DNA of 64,000 bases from Lysinibacillus louembei (lineage in GTDB: Bacteria > Bacillota > Bacilli > Bacillales_A > Planococcaceae), in contig NZ_CP137624.1 of NCBI RefSeq assembly GCF_033880585.1, positions 3,321,501-3,385,500 on the forward strand. The letters are read 5' to 3'. The notes under the pieces are model-generated. The model saw nothing but the letters and a program-made list of their open reading frames with translations. It did not search any database and was not told where the DNA came from. Made by a program: the position numbers and the translations under genes. This document shows positions 17,416 through 25,988 of the stretch, in pieces. Positions within the stretch are counted from its first letter, which is position 1. Each line of letters starts with the position of its first letter.

Positions 17416-18032
17416 GCAAACCACGCCATTAAATCTTTTAGCTCATCTGGTGTGACACCGTGTCCATCTGGATATGTTTTAAATGTCACATGCGCGCCGT
17501 ATTCCTCAAAAAACGCTGCGCTCGCCTTGCTCCATGCAAGTGGATAAACATAGTCATATTCACCATGCCCAATAAACATACGCACATTGCTAAGCGGCAG
17601 CTTGCGGTATTCATCTATTACAAATTGTGGAGTAAAGCCACTTAATGCCACAGCACCGCGCAATGTTTCTGCCATAATAACAGTCAATGCTTGTGCAATC
17701 GCCGCCCCTTGATTAAAGCCTATCACATAGAGCTCGTCCTGTTTCAACGCAAACTCAGCAATTGCTTCTTCAATAAAGAGCTTTGTAAATTGCACCACTT
17801 GATCAAAAATGGCTTGATTGGGCTGTCCCTCCTCTTCAAATGTATAAAAGGCATAGCCTGGCGGATGTTCAATCGGTCCACGTAAACTAAAAATGTGACA
17901 ATCGAACGGTAGCTCCTCTACAAGCTGTAATAAATCCTGCTCGTTGCTTCCTAGACCATGCAATAAAAAGATGGCTGGCTTTTCGCCTGCTTCCTTTGGC
18001 GCTTTATGTGTAAATATATACGGTGATTTCAT
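17412..18032 (-). CDS. Carboxylesterase/phospholipase-family protein with the nucleophile serine replaced
   Basis: 206 aa, the size of the abhydrolase_2 family (YP carboxylesterases, MhqD-like). HGLGSNEQDL (25-34) is the oxyanion loop; the acid Asp160 (GHGEYDYVYP) and His191 (DGHGVT) are present. The elbow that should read GFSQG reads GFNQG, with Asn107 in place of the catalytic serine. Either the enzyme is inactive as a hydrolase or it has a different role. Coupled to the HIT gene by a 4-nt overlap. Confidence 0.8.
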   Translation of the reverse strand: MKSPYIFTHKAPKEAGEKPAIFLLHGLGSNEQDLLQLVEELPFDCHIFSLRGPIEHPPGYAFYTFEEEGQPNQAIFDQVVQFTKLFIEEAIAEFALKQDELYVIGFNQGAAIAQALTVIMAETLRGAVALSGFTPQFVIDEYRKLPLSNVRMFIGHGEYDYVYPLAWSKASAAFFEEYGAHVTFKTYPDGHGVTPDELKDLMAWFA

Positions 18033-18044
18033 GATGATGCTCTC

Positions 18045-18605
18045 CTATTCCATTAATTCCATTTGATTAACAAATTGATCTGCATAATAGGCAATGTAGC
18101 CTTCTATTATGCGCAATGTTTCCTCAAAGTCTCCATCTAGGATGGTGCTTGCCTGTGGCTGCATTGTTAAATAGGTTAAAAAGTCAAAGCGTAGTGCATG
18201 CTCCACAGAGGCATATGCATAATCATAAACAACCGCCTCTTCTGTCACGTTTAGCGCTTTATATTGACTATGGAACATTTTCGTATAATCATCCATTTTT
18301 TCTGATACAAATTGGCGAATGCGCATTTGCTGTGCAAGCGATTCACTTTCAATGTACGAAATGGCTGGCACCTTTCTTTGTCCATATGTATCCTTTAAAA
18401 TTTTGACCCATGCTGCTTTATTTTCGACAAAATAGGTGATGTTTAACATTAGGCGATCAAAAAAGTCTTGCTCATCTGTTGCCGATTGTTTTTTTGTTGC
18501 GAGATTTTGCTTAATCGTTTTTTCAAATTGTGCCGCATTTGCTTTTTCTGTTAGCAAAAACATTAATTGCTCAATATAACTGTTGATTTCTTGCTGTGTT
18601 TTCAC
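18045..18605 (-). CDS. Helical protein of unknown function
   Basis: About 186 aa, predicted mostly helical, no membrane segment, no motif that I recognise; the C-terminal half resembles the generic helical ligand-binding half of TetR regulators but there is no DNA-binding helix-turn-helix. The start is uncertain: GTG at 18605 has AAAGGAG 11 nt upstream, while GTG at 18617 overlaps that site. Same orientation as the esterase-like gene, 12 nt apart. Confidence 0.6.
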   Translation of the reverse strand: MKTQQEINSYIEQLMFLLTEKANAAQFEKTIKQNLATKKQSATDEQDFFDRLMLNITYFVENKAAWVKILKDTYGQRKVPAISYIESESLAQQMRIRQFVSEKMDDYTKMFHSQYKALNVTEEAVVYDYAYASVEHALRFDFLTYLTMQPQASTILDGDFEETLRIIEGYIAYYADQFVNQMELME

Positions 18606-18626
18606 TCTATTTGACACTCCTTTTAT

Positions 18627-19313
18627 TCAAAAAATATATTCTCTCATGTTTTCCACTGTATTTTCAATGGCAGCTCTTAGCGATTTTTGCTCTGTACGGC
18701 AAGAGCTTTGCGCCTGCTCTAATGCAATGAGTGCCTGCTCTAAAAAAGCATCCTGCTGCAAGTCTTTGTAGAGCTCCATTAAAACAAGGGCTCGATTCCA
18801 ATACCAGCGGGCATTTTTATCATCCAAATCAATAGCTCGCTCTAAGTAGCCTAATATTTCAAACGGCGTATAGTCTAAACGTTGCATCGTTTGTGCGGCT
18901 AATCCGTAATATAGTGCCTTATTCGGCTGGCATTTGACAGCCTGTAGGAAACAATGCACACTTTCATTATAGTGATGTGCATATAAAAACAGCTGTGCCT
19001 GTGTAAAAAATGACTGTGCTCGCTCCTCATCAGTACCTGTACGCGCTATTTCCTCTAGCTGGCGTGTACGCACTGCAAATTGCTGTTCATCTTTTATTGT
19101 ACGAATGGCTAATACCTCATCCTGCTCCACATACGTTTCATCTGCTCGTTCAAGCGATTGCAGTCCATATGCTGTATAACCAGGAATATCGCCTAGCTGA
19201 TAGCGCTCATATAGGGCAATCACCTGCTGTGCAAATGGTGAGGCAGCTTGTTGTTGTGCCAATTGAAAGCATGCATGGAGCTGTCCACGATAAAATAATT
19301 GCTCAAGCTTCAA
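18627..19313 (-). CDS. TPR-like helical repeat protein
   Basis: 228 aa. Residues ~115-200 show tetratricopeptide-like spacing (AQSFFTQAQLFLYAHHYNES, then NKALYYGLAAQTMQR and NARWYWNRALVLMEL), suggesting a protein-protein interaction scaffold. TTG start at 19313 with GGGAG upstream. It appears to be the first gene of a minus-strand run reaching the HIT gene at 16993. No specific function can be assigned. Confidence 0.65.
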   Translation of the reverse strand: MKLEQLFYRGQLHACFQLAQQQAASPFAQQVIALYERYQLGDIPGYTAYGLQSLERADETYVEQDEVLAIRTIKDEQQFAVRTRQLEEIARTGTDEERAQSFFTQAQLFLYAHHYNESVHCFLQAVKCQPNKALYYGLAAQTMQRLDYTPFEILGYLERAIDLDDKNARWYWNRALVLMELYKDLQQDAFLEQALIALEQAQSSCRTEQKSLRAAIENTVENMREYIF

Positions 19314-19385
19314 TACTATTCACTCCCTATGTTCTTAGTATACATGATTGGTGCGAAATTTTTTTAATAAAATTTAAATACCTAC

Positions 19386-19414
19386 TTGACTAATATGTTT
19401 TATAAGAATAGAAT
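19386..19414 (+). promoter_or_regulatory. Sigma-A promoter of tcyP
   Basis: TTGACT (19386-19391), 17-nt spacer, TAGAAT (19409-19414), 38 nt before the tcyP ATG. A close match to consensus. Confidence 0.75.
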
Positions 19415-19451
19415 ACAATATGCTAACTACTTATCTAGGAGGATATCATTT

Positions 19452-20843
19452 ATGGATTTCATCGTATTATTGAATGTCATCGTACTTATTGCTTTTATCG
19501 GTGTTTTATATGCCTTAAAGAAAAAACATGTTAAATTTTCAACACGCGTCTTTATCGCATTAGGCTTAGGTATTTTATTAGGGGCTGCACTGCAATTTAT
19601 TTATGGCGCTGGCGCTGAGGAGCTTACTAACACGGTACCTTGGTACAACATTATCGGCACAGGCTATGTGAAGCTATTACAAATGATTGCAATGCCACTT
19701 GTGTTCATTTCCATCTTAGTTGCCTTTACGAAAATGAAGGTAGGCAAAAACTTCGGTAAAATGGCAGCTTTAATTTTAGCCATTTTAATTGGTACAACAG
19801 CTATTTCGGCTGCAATCGGCATTACAACAACAGCTATTTTTGATTTAGATGCAACACAAATTTTACAAGGTGATGAAGAGCTGGCTCGCGGTGAAGCGTT
19901 AGTAGAGCGCTCTGAAACATTAGCTGCGGCATCATTACCACAGCAAATTATCGAGTTATTCCCAGCGAATCCATTTGCTGATTTAACAGGGGCTCGCTCC
20001 ACTTCAACAATTGCTGTTGTTATTTTCTCAGCATTTTTAGGCTTCGCTTATTTATCTGTTGCACGTAAAGAGCAGGAAATGGCCGCAACGATAAAAAAAG
20101 GCATTGACGCAATTTATGCCTTAATTATGGGGGTTGTACGCATTGTGCTTCGCTTAACACCATATGGCATTTTAGCGATTATGGCACGTACAGTAGCAAC
20201 AAGTGATTATGGTGCAATTTATAATTTAGGAAAGTTCGTTATTGCATCATATGTTGCACTGCTTGTTGTCTTTATCATTCATTTACTTATCATTACATTA
20301 ACAGGCTTAAATCCTGTCACATATGTGAAAAAATCAGCTGAAACATTATTGTTTGCCTTTACTTCACGTACAAGTGCAGGTGCTTTACCATTAAATATTC
20401 AAACACAAACATCGCGTCTAGGTGTACCTGAAGGGATTGCCAATTTCTCCGCTTCATTTGGCTTATCGATTGGGCAAAATGGCTGTGCAGGTGTCTACCC
20501 TGCTATGCTTGCGGTTATGATTGCCCCAACTGTCGGCATTAATCCATTAAGTCCTAGCTTTATTGCAACCGTTATTATTGTCGTTGCGATTAGCTCATTC
20601 GGTGTAGCAGGTGTTGGTGGTGGTGCAACATTCGCAGCTATTTTAGTGCTATCTGCTCTTGATTTACCGATTGCCCTGGCAGGAGTATTAATTTCTGTGG
20701 AGCCATTAATCGATATGGGACGTACAGCATTGAATGTTAGCGGCTCTATGACAGCAGGTGTAACAACAGCTCGTGTGACGGGAGAGCTTGATAAAGAGGT
20801 TTATGACACACCTTCTTCAACTAAACAATTAATCGATGCTTAA
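19452..20843 (+). CDS. tcyP: L-cystine symporter TcyP (dicarboxylate/amino acid:cation symporter family)
   Basis: 463 aa, same length as B. subtilis TcyP. Eight hydrophobic segments plus the hairpin regions; the conserved serine-rich SRTSAGALPLN (about 316-326) and the C-terminal NVSGSMTAG, which match the substrate/cation site of this family. A large polar insert around residues 135-160 is normal for TcyP-type proteins. Start ATG at 19452 has CTAGGAGG; the longer frame from 19386 overlaps the promoter. Monocistronic. Confidence 0.9.
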   Translation: MDFIVLLNVIVLIAFIGVLYALKKKHVKFSTRVFIALGLGILLGAALQFIYGAGAEELTNTVPWYNIIGTGYVKLLQMIAMPLVFISILVAFTKMKVGKNFGKMAALILAILIGTTAISAAIGITTTAIFDLDATQILQGDEELARGEALVERSETLAAASLPQQIIELFPANPFADLTGARSTSTIAVVIFSAFLGFAYLSVARKEQEMAATIKKGIDAIYALIMGVVRIVLRLTPYGILAIMARTVATSDYGAIYNLGKFVIASYVALLVVFIIHLLIITLTGLNPVTYVKKSAETLLFAFTSRTSAGALPLNIQTQTSRLGVPEGIANFSASFGLSIGQNGCAGVYPAMLAVMIAPTVGINPLSPSFIATVIIVVAISSFGVAGVGGGATFAAILVLSALDLPIALAGVLISVEPLIDMGRTALNVSGSMTAGVTTARVTGELDKEVYDTPSSTKQLIDA

Positions 20844-20923
20844 GCTTTATTAGAATTCAGTAGGTGTTTGAACATTCATTGAGTGAAGGGAATCGTTTTC
20901 TACTGAATCATGATAAATAACAG

Positions 20924-20968
20924 GCTGTCAGAGAAGCATGCTTATGCAGGACTTTTCTGACAGCTTTT
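20924..20968 (+). terminator. tcyP terminator
   Basis: GCTGTCAGA (20924-20932) and TCTGACAGC (20956-20964) with a short T-run. Upstream of it, ATTCAGTAG (20853-20861) and CTACTGAAT (20900-20908) form a second, wider inverted repeat. Confidence 0.75.
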
Positions 20969-21095
20969 CGCATTTTCACGAAAGTATGTCATCATGCTAG
21001 GAGTTTTCTACTGATTGTAGATAAATATATTGCATTAAAAATTGGAAACGATACAATAGTGGTAAAGATTAGTAAGTGGAGCGAGGTGAGGAAGG

Positions 21096-21698
21096 TTGTT
21101 TGAGACCATTACAGCAGAGAAAAGCTTATTATTTTTAAAAGATGACGTATTAGTCAATGAATTCAAAGCATTAGCAAATCAATTTTCGCAATTTCACACA
21201 GTTCCGCAAATAGGCATCGTAACGCCTAATGATGTTTGCATCAGTGCATTTAATATTTGGCTATTGCTTCAGCCCGATGAATATAATATTTTGGAAGCGG
21301 CTGAAAAAACGCTCTATTATTCTAGCAATTTTATTATTTTAAATGAATTAAGAAATGATCATTATTTTAAATTTATTAAAACATATCCAGATGCAGCTGC
21401 CGAGCTACACTTTGCAACAGCGATCTATCTTGCAGAGGCTTTAAATCAATGGCTCGCTGACATTTTAATTGCAGAGGCGCGTCAGGATATTATTATTCGC
21501 AATCGCCAACGCAGCTATTTTGAAATGCACACAAAAGAGGAAGATGCAGTACGCAAGTTTGTTGAAGATCAGGCAGCTATCGTCAAAATTATGATGCCTA
21601 TTATTACAAAAGAAAACATATTGGAGCATTTAATTAAAAACAGCTATGATGCTGCAACAGCCCAATTAGCTAAAAAGAATATGACTGTAGAAAACTAA
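21096..21698 (+). CDS. Protein of unknown function
   Basis: 200 aa, soluble, mainly helical, no motif recognised. The frame starts with TTG at 21096 (MFETITAEK...), with GAGG 4 nt and a second purine-rich stretch upstream. The composition and continuous reading are protein-like. It stands alone between tcyP and the large 21-bp repeat array. Confidence 0.65.
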   Translation: MFETITAEKSLLFLKDDVLVNEFKALANQFSQFHTVPQIGIVTPNDVCISAFNIWLLLQPDEYNILEAAEKTLYYSSNFIILNELRNDHYFKFIKTYPDAAAELHFATAIYLAEALNQWLADILIAEARQDIIIRNRQRSYFEMHTKEEDAVRKFVEDQAAIVKIMMPIITKENILEHLIKNSYDAATAQLAKKNMTVEN

Positions 21699-21778
21699 GA
21701 AAAGCTCAGGCATTAATCAAAAGCTGAACTATTGAAGAGACCATTGCAAAATGCTCTTTCATAGTTCGGTTTTCTTGA

Positions 21779-22255
21779 TTTATTTGCGACTTCTCTGTTT
21801 TATTTGCGGTTTTCTCTAGTTTATTGGCGGTTTTCTCAATTTATTTGCGGCTTTCTCTAGTTTATTTGCGGTTCTCTCGATTTATTTGCGACTTTCTCTA
21901 GTTTATTGGCGGTTTTCTCAATTTATTTGCGGCTTTCTCTAGTTTATTGGCGTTTTTCTCAATTTATTTGCGACTTCTCTATTTTATTTGCGGTTCTCTC
22001 GATTTATTTGCGACTTTCCCTAGTTTATTGGCATTTTTCTCAATTTATTTGTGACTTCTCTATTTTATTTGCGGTTCTCTCGATTTATTTGCGACTTCTC
22101 TATTTTATTTGCGGTTCTCTCGATTTATTTGCGACTTTCTCTAGTTTATTGGCGTTTTTCTCAATTTATTTGCGACTTCTCTATTTTATTTGCGGTTTTC
22201 TTTGATTTATTGGCAACTTCTCTGTTTTATTTGCGACTTTTCCTACTTTTATTAG
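21779..22255. repeat. Large 21-bp intergenic repeat array, about 23 units
   Basis: Units follow TTATTTGCG(A/G) or TTATTGGCG + T/C-rich tail (e.g. ACTTTCTC), 20-21 bp long, counted 23 times from 21779 to about 22255. Three unit subtypes (TTGCGAC, TTGCGGT, TTGGCG) alternate irregularly. Apparent ORFs inside (21906-22205, 22051-22269) are heptad artefacts of the 21-bp period and are not annotated. Confidence 0.85.
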
Positions 22256-22338
22256 CTAGATTTGATTGATTGAATGATAAAAATAACTAGTCATCACTTA
22301 TCATTTTCATTACACTAAATATAAGGGGTGACATTACG

Positions 22339-23088
22339 ATGATACAATTTTATATAAATAACGAGCAGTTTTTAGCTGGTATAACATTAAAGGATAGCCA
22401 TGAAGAATTGAATAATATGGCATTTTACACAACGGATAACCCGCAAGCGGTACTGACTAATCGGCAACGCTTAGCAGCAGAAATCGGCTATGCTATACAA
22501 GATTTTGTTTGTCCACAGCAAACACATAGTGCGACCTTCCAAAAGATTACCACACAGCAAAAAGGTAACGGTGCAGACAGTCAAGCTTCAGCCATTCCAG
22601 AAACCGACGCTCTTTATACATATGAGCGAGGCATTGTGCTGTCGATTTTCACAGCCGATTGTGTACCTGTCATTATTACAAATGAAGTTACGGGGCTTTG
22701 TGCTGTTATTCATAGCGGCTGGCAAGGGACAGTGAAAGAAATTACTGTGAAGCTGCTACAGCAATTAATCGCAGAGGGCAACAATCCATCTGATTTGCGT
22801 ATACAAATCGGTATGGCGCTAAGCCAGCAACGCTTTGAGGTCGATGCGGATGTTTACGAGCAATTTCAAGCGCTTGGCTATGCGGATGATTTCAGCTACT
22901 TCCATGAGCCAACACAGAAATACCATATCGATAATCAATTGACAGTGCAGCAGCAACTATTGCTATCTGGTGTGCCACTTGAAAATATACAAATTGACCG
23001 CACTTGTACATACGATGCGGAACAAGGCTTCTCCTACCGCCAGCAAAGGGATTGTGGGCGACATTTAATCTTTGTTGTAAGAAAGTAA
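22339..23088 (+). CDS. pgeF: Peptidoglycan editing factor / multicopper polyphenol oxidase domain protein (YlmD/YfiH-like)
   Basis: 249 aa. Family motifs: CPQQTHS (~residues 54-60), FTADCVP (~97-103), HSGWQGT (~118-124), which carry the metal/active-site Cys and His residues. YfiH/YlmD proteins in other bacteria hydrolyse L-Ser-containing muropeptide precursors and act on nucleosides. The gene stands alone, not in the usual ylm division cluster, suggesting a paralogue. ATG at 22339 follows AGGGGTG. Confidence 0.85.
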   Translation: MIQFYINNEQFLAGITLKDSHEELNNMAFYTTDNPQAVLTNRQRLAAEIGYAIQDFVCPQQTHSATFQKITTQQKGNGADSQASAIPETDALYTYERGIVLSIFTADCVPVIITNEVTGLCAVIHSGWQGTVKEITVKLLQQLIAEGNNPSDLRIQIGMALSQQRFEVDADVYEQFQALGYADDFSYFHEPTQKYHIDNQLTVQQQLLLSGVPLENIQIDRTCTYDAEQGFSYRQQRDCGRHLIFVVRK

Positions 23089-23092
23089 ATAG

Positions 23093-23127
23093 ATCGCATG
23101 GAATGGAATATTCCGTGCGATTTTTAT
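23093..23127 (+). terminator. pgeF terminator
   Basis: ATCGCATGGAAT / ATTCCGTGCGAT (one G-T wobble) followed by TTTTTATTTT. Confidence 0.85.
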
Positions 23128-23145
23128 TTTGTAAAGAATCACACA

Positions 23146-23184
23146 TTGACGTACACCATACTATACTGTATTATACACAGTATA
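23146..23184 (+). promoter_or_regulatory. padR promoter with overlapping palindromic operator
   Basis: TTGACG (23146-23151), 17 nt, TATTAT (23169-23174). A perfect dyad TATACTGT-7 nt-ACAGTATA (23162-23184) overlies the -10. PadR family repressors usually bind such dyads in their own promoter; autoregulation is therefore likely. Confidence 0.65.
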
Positions 23185-23199
23185 TAAGGAGTTGATAAG

Positions 23200-23538
23200 A
23201 TGAGCTCATTAATCGAGTCTTTTACAACAGAATTAAGACGCGGGACGTTGACATTAGCTGTGTTAAGTCAGCTCGAAACACCTCAGTACGGTTATTCACT
23301 TGTTGAACGGCTGGAGCAAGCAGGTGTTAGCATTGAACAAAATACGCTGTATCCTTTATTAAGACGCTTAGAAAAGCAAGAACTGGTGACGAGCAGTTGG
23401 GATACAAGTGAAAGCAGACCACGTAAATATTACGTGATTAGCGACTATGGTCGTGAAATTTTCGAACAGCTAAAGCTAGAATGGCTCACTTTAGCTACTG
23501 AATTAACTACTTTACTACAGGGAGGACATCAATCATGA
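23200..23538 (+). CDS. PadR-family transcriptional regulator
   Basis: 112 aa with a winged-helix N-terminal domain: ELRRGTLTLAVLSQL, YGYSLVERLE and the beta-wing 'QNTLYPLLRRLEKQELV' characteristic of PadR. Members act as repressors of nearby genes. The stop overlaps the ATG of the following membrane protein by 4 nt, making it a regulator/target pair. ATAAGGAG precedes its ATG. Confidence 0.9.
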   Translation: MSSLIESFTTELRRGTLTLAVLSQLETPQYGYSLVERLEQAGVSIEQNTLYPLLRRLEKQELVTSSWDTSESRPRKYYVISDYGREIFEQLKLEWLTLATELTTLLQGGHQS

Positions 23539-24530
23539 GGTTAATTGAGGCTTATGTATATGAAGTAACACGCAGATTACCTAAAAAAGCTCGACATGAT
23601 ATAGCGCTTGAGCTTACATCAACAATTGAGGATATGCTACCAATAAATTATACGAGTGAAGATGTGCAGATTGTTTTAGAGAAGCTCGGCAACCCTGCTG
23701 ATTTTGCAGCAAATTACCGAGACGAGGAACGCTATTTAATTGGTCCCTCACTTTATGATTCATATATCGATACAATCAAACTCGTATTGCCTTGGGCGCT
23801 CGTTATTGCGCTTGTTGTTCAGGCGATTCAAAGCTTTTCCTTGCTAGATGGGGAGCAAGTTATGTTGACAATGCTGTTGGAATTTATTAGCTTCAGCATT
23901 CCAGGCTTAATTGGTGTGGCACTACAAGTTTTATTTTGGATTACGATTACCTTTGTTATTTTAGAGCGCAGTGGTGTAAAAAAAATACAGCATGGTGAGG
24001 AATGGACAATTGATGCATTACATGCTGTACAAATTATTCCTGATAGCAAACGTATTTCTATTGGTGAAATAGTAGTGGAAGCCGTTTGGATTGTTATTTT
24101 AACAGCTGGTTACTTAACAGCGGAGCATTTTATCGGTGTTTATCAAAAAGCTGAAGGCGATCATTTATTGTTAATGACACCTATTTTCCAGCAGCAAACA
24201 TTGCTTGCCTGTCTGCCACTTTTATTGCTTGCTGTAGCACTAGAAATAGCGCTGCTTTTATATAAACTCAAGCAGCGCGCATGGACGATGAATATAGCCA
24301 TTGCCAATCTTATCGTTAAGCTTATTACAACGATTATCAGTATCATTATTATTAGTCATGATAATCTAATCAATAACGAGCTAGCCCCCTATTTAGCTAC
24401 TATTATGCAGACAGCACCCGCAAAAATAGAGCAAGGAATTAGCGCTATTATTTTTGCGACAATCATCATAATCATTATTACAGCTTGTATCGATATCTAC
24501 AAAGGCTGGCACAAGGCGAAGGAGCATTAA
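23535..24530 (+). CDS. HAAS-domain membrane protein
   Basis: 331 aa. The N-terminal ~70 residues (VTRRLPKKARHDIALELTSTIEDML) match the HAAS/DUF1700 signalling domain that is found almost always beside PadR genes; the rest has six or seven membrane segments. Function of the family is unknown, probably membrane-stress or envelope-related. Overlaps padR by 4 nt upstream and the stop of the oppositely oriented DUF4163/DUF3298 gene by 4 nt. Confidence 0.8.
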   Translation: MRLIEAYVYEVTRRLPKKARHDIALELTSTIEDMLPINYTSEDVQIVLEKLGNPADFAANYRDEERYLIGPSLYDSYIDTIKLVLPWALVIALVVQAIQSFSLLDGEQVMLTMLLEFISFSIPGLIGVALQVLFWITITFVILERSGVKKIQHGEEWTIDALHAVQIIPDSKRISIGEIVVEAVWIVILTAGYLTAEHFIGVYQKAEGDHLLLMTPIFQQQTLLACLPLLLLAVALEIALLLYKLKQRAWTMNIAIANLIVKLITTIISIIIISHDNLINNELAPYLATIMQTAPAKIEQGISAIIFATIIIIIITACIDIYKGWHKAKEH

Positions 24531-25156
24531 TTCCCTGCTATCATTCGCCCAAGTGGCCCATCCTCTACGATGATATCTTCAATGTCGTACACCGAAATTG
24601 GGAACATTGGCAAGCCATAATAATACGGTGCTAAGTCATATAATTGGAAAAATAAAACGAGCGTTTTGTCCGCAATATAGAAAAATTGATTCGGCTCAAT
24701 TGCCGTAAATGGCTCTATAGTTGGGATATCACGCTCTTTAATTTGCGCCTGCACATGCTTCGATAAAACACTTACATAAGCGCTATCAGGCTTAAATAAG
24801 TCCTTTAGCTGGCACAGCTGCCCCTTTTTCAAGTCAAATGTCAATGGTTGCACGTATGTCATTCCATGTGCTGCATGATAAAAATAAACGTAGTTTGATA
24901 GCGTTAAGCTAAACACATCACGTTGATTATTTTTCAGCTCATATGTGCCAAGCATTTGCTCAATCGTGGACGGCAAATCTCCCGCTTGTTTGTTGATAAG
25001 CTGCTGTGTTTCATGTGCAATCGTTTGGTTAATAAAAAATTGCAATGACGGATTGTGCATTTGTACAGCCTGAGGGTAGTAAATAATTTGCTGTGGCGAT
25101 TTCTGCACAGTATGCGTTTGCGTTGTAATTGGAAATGTAAAAGACAAGAAAACCAA
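24527..25156 (-). CDS. DUF4163/DUF3298 domain protein
   Basis: 209 aa. The C-terminal half (FSLTLSNYVYFYHAAHG... DLKKGQLCQLKDLFKPDS... FFYIADKTLVLFFQLYDLAPYYYG) fits DUF3298, the domain of RsiV and PdaC-like secreted proteins. The N-terminus is only weakly hydrophobic, so a clear signal peptide is not seen. The TTG start at 25156 has a weak ribosome site, so the start is uncertain. Convergent with the HAAS gene. Confidence 0.65.
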   Translation of the reverse strand: MVFLSFTFPITTQTHTVQKSPQQIIYYPQAVQMHNPSLQFFINQTIAHETQQLINKQAGDLPSTIEQMLGTYELKNNQRDVFSLTLSNYVYFYHAAHGMTYVQPLTFDLKKGQLCQLKDLFKPDSAYVSVLSKHVQAQIKERDIPTIEPFTAIEPNQFFYIADKTLVLFFQLYDLAPYYYGLPMFPISVYDIEDIIVEDGPLGRMIAGN

Positions 25157-25240
25157 CTCTTTCTTTGTTTTTCCACATTGTATGCGTGAGTTATGCTTAT
25201 GCTACATATGTGGTAAAAGTTTATGAGCGATTTCTTGTCT

Positions 25241-25325
25241 TATTTGATCACTTTTTGAATCTATTTGATCACTTCCCGAGCCTATTTGATCACTTTTCCC
25301 TGTTATTTGATCACTTCTCTACCCT
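25241..25325. repeat. Four-unit 21-bp repeat array (TATTTGATCAC type)
   Basis: TATTTGATCACTT units start at 25241, 25262, 25283 and 25304, exactly 21 bp apart, between two minus-strand genes. The last unit ends at the stop of the alpha-ribazole-kinase-like gene. Confidence 0.85.
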
Positions 25326-25984
25326 AAGCGATAAATCGGTGTTGAAATTTCCTTATACAATCTGGCAATATCTGCTTCAAGCACCGCAACAAGCACCGCT
25401 GTTGCTGGCCCAGCCGAGCTTGCCATATCTAGCTCACAGCTAAGCGCTTGCCCAGTAAATGCAGTGATTTCTGTGCCAATCCCCTTTGAGCCACATGGCC
25501 ATATTGCTTGAATAATACCAGCTTGCCATAACGTATAAAGCTCATGTAGGCTCGCTATATCCTGCATATGCTCCATCACCTGCTGTCCTACTAGTGGTTG
25601 CCCAATGACAAAATAATGGCAGTTCTCTGTCGTTGGTTCCAAAAGCTTTTTCCCTACCATCGTCAAGCTGAAGCCTGACTGCAATGCTGAGAAATTTGAT
25701 TCTGTTGACCCTGTAATCGGGGGTAAAGCTTTTCCTATTTCATCAAATTGACGCTGACAGCCCTTTACATAGTCATCCCATGCAGCATCACCTGTAAAGT
25801 TTGCGAGTAGTAAATGACTTGGCTCTGCACCTGCACACCATTGCTCTAACAGCGTGACACGCGTCGCAAAATAGGCGACAATTTCATTTGGTACTTTTAC
25901 TATATCCGCCTCTTTTTCACCGATACAGCCTGCATTGTCGATTGTTAAAATAATATTTCCATCAATTTGTATGGCATTTCGCAT
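25319..25984 (-). CDS. cblS: Alpha-ribazole kinase-like protein (CblS, AIRS/ThiL fold)
   Basis: 221 aa. TIDNAGCIGEKEADIVKVP near the N-terminus and 'LLANFTGD... ITGSTESNF... QSGFSLTMVGK' are AIR-synthase/ThiL-type ATP-binding features. In Listeria and Geobacillus, CblS phosphorylates alpha-ribazole so it can be joined to the corrin ring. The adjacent ECF S component and cobU/cobS genes agree with that role. Sequence distance to a proven CblS could not be measured. It is the last gene of the B12-riboswitch operon. Confidence 0.6.
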   Translation of the reverse strand: MRNAIQIDGNIILTIDNAGCIGEKEADIVKVPNEIVAYFATRVTLLEQWCAGAEPSHLLLANFTGDAAWDDYVKGCQRQFDEIGKALPPITGSTESNFSALQSGFSLTMVGKKLLEPTTENCHYFVIGQPLVGQQVMEHMQDIASLHELYTLWQAGIIQAIWPCGSKGIGTEITAFTGQALSCELDMASSAGPATAVLVAVLEADIARLYKEISTPIYRLG

Positions 25985-25988
25985 CGTG

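Noticed and set aside
21779-22255. CRISPR array
   Set aside because: Units are directly abutting 21-bp copies with no unique spacers; no cas genes near.
21906-22269. Proteins encoded across the 21-bp repeats (21906-22205 and 22051-22269)
   Set aside because: Heptad repeats (e.g. IYLRLS, LFAVLS) are an effect of the 21-bp period; no ribosome site or plausible start.
25165-25443. ORF of 92 aa with LFDHF repeats
   Set aside because: Made by the 25241-25325 repeat array and by sequence antisense to the kinase-like gene.
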